Positions 58,246 through 64,000 of a DNA stretch of 64,000 nt are shown one piece after another. Numbering within the stretch: position 1 is the stretch's first letter; each line of letters opens with the position of its first letter. The notes under the pieces are model-generated. The model did not search any database, was not told the origin of the DNA, and was given only the letters and a program-made list of their open reading frames with translations. The DNA is from Streptococcus suis (GTDB lineage Bacteria > Bacillota > Bacilli > Lactobacillales > Streptococcaceae), in assembly GCF_024509525.1 (NCBI RefSeq), contig NZ_JAMWEM010000002.1:186001-250000 (forward strand). The letters run 5' to 3'. A program made the position numbers and the translations under genes.

Positions 58246-58323
58246 TCACTCCCTCACCGTCTCTATCGTCCACTTCTTCCAACCTCGAAAGCGAATAGCT
58301 CCTTGCTGGTCTGTGCGATAGAC
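58246..58323 (-). repeat. comEC 3' end (functional copy of the direct repeat)
   Basis: The repeat partner of 56936-57013; here it ends in VYRTDQQGAIRFRGW, then KKWTIETVRE and TGA. Identity is lost immediately after the stop, where cassette sequence begins. Confidence 0.93.
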
Positions 58324-60483
58324 TTGGATATTCCGATTGTCAAATCGTTCCAAGGTTTCTTGGTGGGGGTGTTTGTAACGATTGTTTTCTCCTGCTGATA
58401 CCAGAGCAATCTTGGCTCCGATATGGTCTAGAAATTCAGGATAGGAAGAACCTTTTGAGCCATGGTGACCAGCTTTGAGGACATCGACAGGCAGGTTGGG
58501 ATAGGTTTCTATCAAGTCCAACTCCCCCTGTTCCAAATCCCCTGTAAAGAGGAAATTAGTTTTCAGCAAGCGGCCATAAAGAACGATGGAGTCATTATTC
58601 CCACCGTCGCCTGCCCCGTCTGGATAGAGAACCTCCAGATAGGCGTCAAAAATCGGCAAGCGGTCGCCCACTTTCACCACATGGACTGGGACATTGATTT
58701 CTTTCAAGGTTGCTACAAAGTCAGGCACCGTCAGACTTCCTGGCGACACGTAAATCCGACCAATCTGGACCTGCTTAGCCACTTCCAGCACATCGCCCAC
58801 ATGGTCTGTGTCGGTGTGTGTCAGGACCAAACTATCAATCCTGTCCACACCTCGACTGTGCAGATAGGGAATCAAGGTCCGCTCTGCATTTGCCTGCGAA
58901 GACCGCTCCTGCCACTCCTCCTTAGCCGCAAAATCAACCCGTCCACCCACATCAATCAGGACCGTCCGCCCCCGCATATCCCGCAAGAATATGCTATCTC
59001 CCTGCCCGATATCCACCACCGTCACCTCGTTTTCCAGCGGGTTTTTGGTGATGAAAAATAGCAGAGCAAGGACCAAGCTCAGTCCTAGAAGCCATTTCTT
59101 CCTCCTGTGGAAATCATAGAGTAAGAAAAGACAGACCAACAAGAGCAAGAGGACCGGTCCAGACGGCTTGCCCAATATCCACGGTCGCAAGCCCAAATCA
59201 GCCACCCAGACAATGATTTTTTCCATAAAGACAAAAAATCCGTTGACCCAAGTAATCTTGACCAGAGGCGACAAAAGGAAAATGACCGACAAACCTGGCA
59301 AAAGCAGGACATCAAAGACAAAGGAAAAGACAAAGGTCAAGAGGATAGACAAGGGCTGGAAGGCATAGAAATAGGTCATGAGAATCGGCAAAATCCCCAG
59401 CGAAATACTGAGGCTCTCCACCGCAGCCTTTTTGACCTGCCCCAAGTCTTCAAAATCAAAAACCGTCAGCAAGAAAGCATAGGTAAAGGTCAGGACACCG
59501 CCTGCTGTCAGTAAAAATCGGGGCAGTATCAACAGACAGACAAAAACTGTCACTGCAAAGTTGTCCAACTTCCGCAAGCCCAGATTGCCTAAAATTTTTT
59601 GGACCAAGGACCGCACCACAGACACAGAAAAACCTGTCAAACCAGCATAAACAATGGAAAAGGGAATCTGCAATTTATCCACCGTTTCCTTGGTCAAGCC
59701 CAGACGCAACAACATCCAGCGAAACTTGTCGATGAAAAAGCCCACCTGCATACCAGACAGGGCAAAGAGATGAATGATTCCTAGACTAGAATAAAGATCG
59801 CTCATCTGGTCGAAATCACTGTCCAAGTCCCCAAACAAGAGCCCTGTCATATAGTGACTCATGGGAGCTGGAAAATGAGTTTTGATAGAAACAAGCGCAC
59901 TTCTCCGCCAGCTTGACAGCCAGTCAAAGACATTCCAAGACTGGACTGGGGAAATCTTTTTTATCGCCGTAATCGTGACCGTCCGATAAATCCCCTGTGT
60001 TTTCAGATAGGCCTGATAGTCAAAGCCGTTAAAATTCCGTTGACCAGTTGGCAGGCTAATCTCTGCTTCCACTTCTAGCTGGATCAGACCTGTCAGTTTT
60101 TGAAAATAGGCCTGTTCCTCCTGACTAGCTAATTTGTAGAAAACCTGATAGGTTTGTCCGTCAGCCCGACCACGAAAAGACAAGCTGTCCCCGGTTACTT
60201 CAATCGTATCTGGAATAATCTGCACAGTCGTCACTTGCTCTGGGGCTGACTGGTCTGCCCGCTCCCATTGGACCTTCTGGCATCCGAAAAACAAACTACA
60301 CAGGGCTAGAAGCGGCAGCGTTTTGAGAAAAACTGCCTTACCTTGCCGAAACCCAAAGACAACTAGTAAGAAACTCAACAGGCCCATTGTCAACAGGGAG
60401 AAAGAGTGGACTGCAAAGTAGGCCGCCACCGCTAAGACAGCCAGGTGAATGGGCTGGCAGGGGAGCTTACTCAACCGTGACAT
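58246..60483 (-). CDS. comEC: ComEC DNA-uptake channel
   Basis: Polytopic protein of 745 residues that passes single-stranded DNA across the membrane during transformation. N-terminal hydrophobic region and DUF4131-like segment (to about 230), the competence domain (about 240-490; IHLFALSGMQVGFF), and a C-terminal MBL-like domain with LTHTDTDHVGDV and AGHHGSKGSSYPEF. The start at 60483 overlaps the end of comEA by 17 nt. The final codons (58246-58323) occur a second time at 56936-57013, beyond the inserted cassette. The reading frame is intact. Confidence 0.95.
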   Translation of the reverse strand: MSRLSKLPCQPIHLAVLAVAAYFAVHSFSLLTMGLLSFLLVVFGFRQGKAVFLKTLPLLALCSLFFGCQKVQWERADQSAPEQVTTVQIIPDTIEVTGDSLSFRGRADGQTYQVFYKLASQEEQAYFQKLTGLIQLEVEAEISLPTGQRNFNGFDYQAYLKTQGIYRTVTITAIKKISPVQSWNVFDWLSSWRRSALVSIKTHFPAPMSHYMTGLLFGDLDSDFDQMSDLYSSLGIIHLFALSGMQVGFFIDKFRWMLLRLGLTKETVDKLQIPFSIVYAGLTGFSVSVVRSLVQKILGNLGLRKLDNFAVTVFVCLLILPRFLLTAGGVLTFTYAFLLTVFDFEDLGQVKKAAVESLSISLGILPILMTYFYAFQPLSILLTFVFSFVFDVLLLPGLSVIFLLSPLVKITWVNGFFVFMEKIIVWVADLGLRPWILGKPSGPVLLLLLVCLFLLYDFHRRKKWLLGLSLVLALLFFITKNPLENEVTVVDIGQGDSIFLRDMRGRTVLIDVGGRVDFAAKEEWQERSSQANAERTLIPYLHSRGVDRIDSLVLTHTDTDHVGDVLEVAKQVQIGRIYVSPGSLTVPDFVATLKEINVPVHVVKVGDRLPIFDAYLEVLYPDGAGDGGNNDSIVLYGRLLKTNFLFTGDLEQGELDLIETYPNLPVDVLKAGHHGSKGSSYPEFLDHIGAKIALVSAGENNRYKHPHQETLERFDNRNIQVYRTDQQGAIRFRGWKKWTIETVRE

Positions 60484-61123
60484 AAGGTCGGATACTTTCC
60501 ATAGTCTTGTCGCCGATGCCCGATACATTGTTGAGGTCGTCCACCGACTTGAAGCCGCCATTGGCCTCACGATAGGCGATAATGTCCGCCGCCCGCTTGG
60601 CACCAATACCTGAAATGGTCTGCAGGTCAGCCTCAGTCGCCGTATTCAGATTGACCAGACTGGTGCTTTTTTCTTCTTGGGACATAGCAGAGCTGGCAGT
60701 CGTGCTGGCAACCACCGAGATATTTTCATCCTTGCTGGCCACATAGACCACCGCTTCGTCGCTGAGCTTCTGAGCCAGATTGATAGACTTGGGGTCTGCC
60801 TGACTGGTCAAGCCGCCAGCTGCATCAACTGCATCATTGACCCGACTTCCTGCATCAAGGTAGTAAATGCCAGGTTCCGTCACCGCTCCTTTGACATCGA
60901 CGACCAGCTGGCTCGGCTCTTCGCTTTCTTCTGTACTGGTTTCCTCAGTTTTCTCTTGACCACTAGAGGTTGTCTCAGTCTGAGGAAACTCCGTCAATCC
61001 AGTCTGGTCAGCCGATTGAGCTGGCTGACTAAACCAAAGAAAACTCGCAACGACAACTGCTGCTCCTGCCGGCAGACCCAGCTGCCACTTGTATTGTTTG
61101 ATTGTTTCAATTACTTTTTCCAT
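60467..61123 (-). CDS. comEA: ComEA DNA receptor
   Basis: Membrane-anchored protein of 218 residues. An N-terminal helix (about 15-32), a Ser/Thr/Glu-rich linker, an SLBB-like domain (about 70-130; VVDVKGAVTEPGIYYL) and a C-terminal tandem helix-hairpin-helix (LVNLNTATEADLQTISGIG) that binds double-stranded DNA. The ATG at 61123 follows GGAGG. A com-box-like element precedes it, and comEC overlaps its end. Confidence 0.95.
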   Translation of the reverse strand: MEKVIETIKQYKWQLGLPAGAAVVVASFLWFSQPAQSADQTGLTEFPQTETTSSGQEKTEETSTEESEEPSQLVVDVKGAVTEPGIYYLDAGSRVNDAVDAAGGLTSQADPKSINLAQKLSDEAVVYVASKDENISVVASTTASSAMSQEEKSTSLVNLNTATEADLQTISGIGAKRAADIIAYREANGGFKSVDDLNNVSGIGDKTMESIRPYVTVE

Positions 61124-61140
61124 AACTACCTCCACTTAGA

Positions 61141-61153
61141 TAATTCGGAAAAA
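61141..61153 (-). promoter_or_regulatory. Candidate com box (ComX/SigX promoter) for comEA-comEC
   Basis: TTTTTCCGAATTA on the minus strand resembles the streptococcal cin box core (TACGAATA) with two differences. It lies about 20 nt before the ribosome site. Confidence 0.5.
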
Positions 61154-61159
61154 GATAGA

Positions 61160-61184
61160 AAAAAAGCTGGTTTTCCCAGCCTTT
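61160..61184 (-). terminator. Terminator of the fructose-PTS/aldolase operon
   Basis: GGCTGG, loop GAAA, CCAGC then TTTTTTT on the minus strand. Confidence 0.85.
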
Positions 61185-61259
61185 TCAAATATAGAGACTC
61201 TGAACCCACATTCATAGTTCAGCACTTCTACCTAAATGACTTACATCTCTCCTCTCATT

Positions 61260-62156
61260 TTACAAAAATTCTGCTCGCCAAGGTAATTGACCTTTATACA
61301 ATTCCGCTTTGCCAACAGCATTAAAGAGTTTATTTTTGTGATGAACTACCTTCTTAGCTTCTTCTATACATGTTGGAAAAAGATTATTTGGATCCCATCC
61401 TTCTTGTTCTGAAAAAATTTTGCGAGCTTTTTTAAAGAATGCAAATTTGTAATCAGATGAAATATTCACTTTAGCGATACCATTGCGGACAGATTCAGCA
61501 ATTTGTTCATCAGGGTTTGAAGATCCTCCATGAAGAACAAGTGGTATATGCCCCGTCGCTTCATCAATTTCACGTAGAATATCAATACGGAGTTTTGGCT
61601 TAAAATCTTTTGGATAGATACCATGAGCTGTACCAATACCAATGGCAAGGGTATCTACTCCGGTTTTATCTACAAATTCTTTTGCGTCTTCTGGCTTAGT
61701 ATAGACTCCCTCCTGCACACCACCTTCCATCGTCGCACCAATGCTACCTATGGTACCAATTTCCCCCTCTACACTCACTCCTACTCGGTGGCAAATTTCT
61801 ACAGTTTTACGAGTAATATCGATGTTTTCTTCCCAAGGAAGCAAGGAACCATCAATCATGACTGAACTAAAACCATTGTGGATGGCACGAACTACACTCT
61901 CAATGCTATCTCCATGGTCTAAGTGCAGAACAAATGGTACTGGACTATTTTTTATACGCTGTAGAACGTAGGCAAAAAAATCATCCTTACAGTAGGCAAC
62001 TTCTGTTGGGTGTACTTCTAAAATTGCCGGAGCCATATCTGCCTCACATTGCTCAACTACAGTACGTACTAACTCTAAATTAGAGATATTATAGGCACCA
62101 ACTGCAAACTTATTTTCTTTCGCTATTTTCAAAAGCTGAGTCATATTTAATAACAT
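61260..62156 (-). CDS. Class II ketose-bisphosphate aldolase
   Basis: Protein of 298 residues of the FbaA/GatY family, zinc-dependent. Metal-site segments: FVLHLDHGDSIESV, HGIYPKDFKPKL and VLHGGSSNPDEQI. Its operon position behind a fructose-type PTS suggests cleavage of a ketose bisphosphate derived from the imported sugar (fructose-, tagatose- or sorbose-type), not the housekeeping glycolytic aldolase. No sugar-phosphate kinase is seen in the window. The ATG at 62156 is about 6 nt after GAGGAA. Confidence 0.85.
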   Translation of the reverse strand: MLLNMTQLLKIAKENKFAVGAYNISNLELVRTVVEQCEADMAPAILEVHPTEVAYCKDDFFAYVLQRIKNSPVPFVLHLDHGDSIESVVRAIHNGFSSVMIDGSLLPWEENIDITRKTVEICHRVGVSVEGEIGTIGSIGATMEGGVQEGVYTKPEDAKEFVDKTGVDTLAIGIGTAHGIYPKDFKPKLRIDILREIDEATGHIPLVLHGGSSNPDEQIAESVRNGIAKVNISSDYKFAFFKKARKIFSEQEGWDPNNLFPTCIEEAKKVVHHKNKLFNAVGKAELYKGQLPWRAEFL

Positions 62157-62334
62157 ATTTTTCCTCTATTCTAATAGACTTTTAATCTAATTTCATATTT
62201 CAAATAGTTTACTTTATCACTTTTGTAACTTTGAATTTACAAATTTACAATAGATAAATTTTCCCCTCGTGGTTACACGCACTAACAGCCTATTTCCTAA
62301 CCTATCATAGTGCATAAGAGAGGATTAGAGAATC

Positions 62335-63426
62335 CTAACTAAATGATAAACCTGATAAATCTACCTCTTCTTCAACTTCTTCTTTAATACCGACAGCTTC
62401 TTCCTCTGTTAATGTTTTTTTCAAAAGAACGAGCAATACTGCTGTGACAAGAGATCCAGTCAATAAAGCAATTACCGCAACAAGTGGCTTAGACATTGCA
62501 GGGATAACAAACACACCACCTGAAGGAACTGGAGACCCATTATCAAACATGTAGGAAATCATACCACATACACCACAACCAATGGAGGTCGCTGTAACTG
62601 TTCGAAGGAGATCATTCATAGCAATTGGTATGACCCCCTCAGAAATCATACAGATACCCATTGGGAAGGCAACTTTGATTGCCTCTGTTTCCTGATTTGT
62701 AAAAATACGTTTCTTAACAACTTTTGAAAGGAGCCAACCGAACGTAACGCCAATTGGTGGAACCATGGCCGCCAATACTTTAATGCCTTCTGGCTCTGTA
62801 ATTCCCTCTAGCAACAGACCATCTGCAATTAAATTTGGAACTTTGGAAATTGCACCACCATAGTCAATACAGCCAATAAAACCAATGATAAATCCATACA
62901 GAGCTTTTTGTGATTGATCAAGTCCTGTAATAAAGTTCGTTAGTCCAGTTGTTGCAGCAGTGAGGGGACCTCCAAGAACGAAGAACATGATAACACCCCC
63001 TCCAATTGCAGCTAGAGTAGGAATAATCATCATTGGCATCAAAGCTTCAGCCCATGCAGGTACTCGAAGGTATTTACGGACAGCTACAGCTAAATACCCA
63101 GCTACAAAACCTCCAACCATACCACCTAAAAAACCTGCACCGAGAAAAGAAGCAATTTGACCCATGAGGAAGCCGGGTGCAATCCCTGGACGATCTGCAA
63201 TCGAGTACGAAACATACCCACCGATAAACGAAGGTAGAAGCCCCATGCCAAACACACCTAGGGTAGTGAGAGAGGAGGCGAATGTCATTCCTTCTAGAGA
63301 AGTAAGGTACTCTCCGCCCATAAGATTACCGACTGCAATAAGAAGACCTGATGCCACAACTAAAGGTAGCATATAAGAAATAGCTGTCAATAAATGACGT
63401 TTGATTTCAAGACCAATAGCTTTCAT
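62335..63426 (-). CDS. PTS fructose-type IIC permease
   Basis: Membrane permease of 363 residues with about nine hydrophobic segments. MLPLVVASGLLIAVGNLMGG and GMVGGFVAGYLAVAV are typical of the fructose family EIIC, and PMGICMISEGVIPIAMND is the conserved GxI(S/T)EGAIPFA-like loop. The C-terminal tail is acidic (EEVEEEVDLSGLSFS). The ATG follows AAAGGAG. IIB and IIA are encoded separately upstream. Confidence 0.92.
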   Translation of the reverse strand: MKAIGLEIKRHLLTAISYMLPLVVASGLLIAVGNLMGGEYLTSLEGMTFASSLTTLGVFGMGLLPSFIGGYVSYSIADRPGIAPGFLMGQIASFLGAGFLGGMVGGFVAGYLAVAVRKYLRVPAWAEALMPMMIIPTLAAIGGGVIMFFVLGGPLTAATTGLTNFITGLDQSQKALYGFIIGFIGCIDYGGAISKVPNLIADGLLLEGITEPEGIKVLAAMVPPIGVTFGWLLSKVVKKRIFTNQETEAIKVAFPMGICMISEGVIPIAMNDLLRTVTATSIGCGVCGMISYMFDNGSPVPSGGVFVIPAMSKPLVAVIALLTGSLVTAVLLVLLKKTLTEEEAVGIKEEVEEEVDLSGLSFS

Positions 63427-63439
63427 AATATTCTCCTTT

Positions 63440-63760
63440 CTATTGGTTACGAGCCTTTAAATCTAACTCAATTTTCTCCAAAAGTTGTTTAGGTGCTTTA
63501 ACAACTACAGACGTTGGTACTTTAATTGTTGGTAAATCTTTAAATCTTTCATTACCTGTTGTTTGAATATCAACTGCTAGAATAGCAACATCTGCAGCTT
63601 TAATTTCTTCTGCTGTTAATGCATCTTCTGTTCCAATTGTCCCCTGAGTTTCAACATGAATTGTATGTCCAAGAGACTCTGCTGCCCTAATCAATTTTTC
63701 TTTGGCAATATAGGTATGAGCTATACCGGAAGTACACGCTGCTACTGCTACAATTTTCAT
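63440..63760 (-). CDS. PTS fructose-type IIB component
   Basis: Cytosolic protein of 106 residues. The phosphorylated cysteine is in AACTSGIAHTYIAKEKL, the IIB-Fru P-loop. A DVAILAVDIQTTGNERF segment completes the family signature. It passes phosphate from IIA to the sugar at IIC, and its gene lies 13 nt before IIC. Confidence 0.94.
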   Translation of the reverse strand: MKIVAVAACTSGIAHTYIAKEKLIRAAESLGHTIHVETQGTIGTEDALTAEEIKAADVAILAVDIQTTGNERFKDLPTIKVPTSVVVKAPKQLLEKIELDLKARNQ

Positions 63761-63772
63761 AAAGATTCCTCC

Positions 63773-64000
63773 TTAACTTAACATGGACAATAAAGCTTCT
63801 TTGGATTCCACTCGTTGCAACTTCTCAACAAAGGTTTCATCTGCCAAAAGAACAGCTACTCTTTGTAGTAATTTTAAATGAACTGTACTTGCATCTTGAT
63901 CTCGAACTGCAAATAGGAATACGACTTTAACTGGCTGATTATCTAAAGATTCCCAAGCGATATCATGATGTGCAATCCCTATTGCAATCGTTGTATTAAC
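63773..64000 (-). CDS. PTS fructose-type IIA component (5' end outside window)
   Basis: The last 75 codons of a IIA-Fru domain. The visible start includes TIAIGIAHHDIAWES, the region of the phospho-histidine of the family, and the end is VESKEALLSMLS. It lies 12 nt before IIB, so the order is IIA-IIB-IIC-aldolase. The N-terminal half is beyond 64000. Confidence 0.85.
   Translation of the reverse strand, partial: VNTTIAIGIAHHDIAWESLDNQPVKVVFLFAVRDQDASTVHLKLLQRVAVLLADETFVEKLQRVESKEALLSMLS

Noticed and set aside
57014..58249. Insertion sequence at the comEC site
   Set aside because: No transposase, terminal inverted repeats or short target duplication; the flanking repeats are comEC coding sequence with divergence.
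62157..62334. Repeated TTTAC motifs between aldolase and IIC genes
   Set aside because: AT-rich sequence with irregular spacing; no palindrome or consensus promoter strong enough to report.

Overview
The window looks like a low-GC streptococcal chromosome, most likely Streptococcus suis or a close relative. The grounds are gene content and order (pbp2B-recR-ddl-murF, divergent ccpA/pepQ, fRMsr-dnaX-DUF3272, ppc beside ftsW, comEA-comEC), a mevalonate pathway with its own thiolase, a streptococcal-type preQ1-II riboswitch and a sortase-anchored surface-protein remnant. The species call is inferred from families and synteny; no database search was possible. Most of the window is core genome, and the accessory or odd material sits in the gaps.

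Layout. 1-5.6 kb: partial ppc, ftsW, a DUF4430 lipoprotein with an ECF S component, and a GH25 lysozyme. 5.6-10 kb: TPP riboswitch-thiT, a DUF368 undecaprenyl-phosphate flippase-like gene, ebsC/ybaK, a phosphoglycerate-mutase-like phosphatase and lysS. 10-13.7 kb: an Fst-like type I toxin-antitoxin candidate, pgdA, gloA, gpmA and a broken Cna-B/LPXTG gene. 13.8-17.5 kb: thiolase-mvaS-mvaA. 17.5-22 kb: a decayed second copy of the toxin-like unit, PspC/DUF4097 envelope-stress pair, sprT, tex, and queT under a preQ1-II riboswitch. 22-29.6 kb: gtrA, a murA-GNAT-map-yihY block and proBAC. 29.6-38.4 kb: dinG-like helicase, an MBL hydrolase, then the cell-wall block murF, ddl, recR, pbp2B. 38.5-45.8 kb: ccpA/pepQ, tgt, DUF975, a CBS protein, M42 peptidase, birA. 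45.8-48.8 kb: DUF3272, seven tandem terminator repeats, dnaX, fRMsr. 48.8-54 kb: leuA-leuB-DUF1294-leuC-leuD with CodY box, leader peptide and attenuator. 54-57 kb: udk, an oxidoreductase, a DEAD-box helicase. 57-61 kb: a two-gene cassette lodged between two copies of the comEC 3' end, then comEC-comEA. 61-64 kb: fructose-type PTS with a class II aldolase, cut by the window edge.

How the genes fit together. Peptidoglycan and cell envelope genes recur (ftsW, pbp2B, ddl, murA, murF, pgdA, DUF368, GH25). Three ECF S components (thiT, queT, the DUF4430-linked one) occur without an ATPase/EcfT module and would depend on a shared module elsewhere. Amino-acid supply (proBAC, leuABCD, pepQ, M42 peptidase) shows CodY and attenuation signals; ccpA has a cre-like site over its own promoter.

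The most notable observations are: (1) the comEC-end duplication flanking a cassette that encodes a small zinc ribbon and a membrane protein of unknown function; (2) an Fst/par-like locus after lysS plus a decayed relative after mvaA; (3) seven tandem 47-49 bp repeats after dnaX, each reading as an intrinsic terminator; (4) a leuA leader with a 13-residue peptide containing Val-Val-Leu-Leu-Leu; (5) several genes whose -10 box lies only 6-9 nt before the start codon, suggesting leaderless mRNAs.
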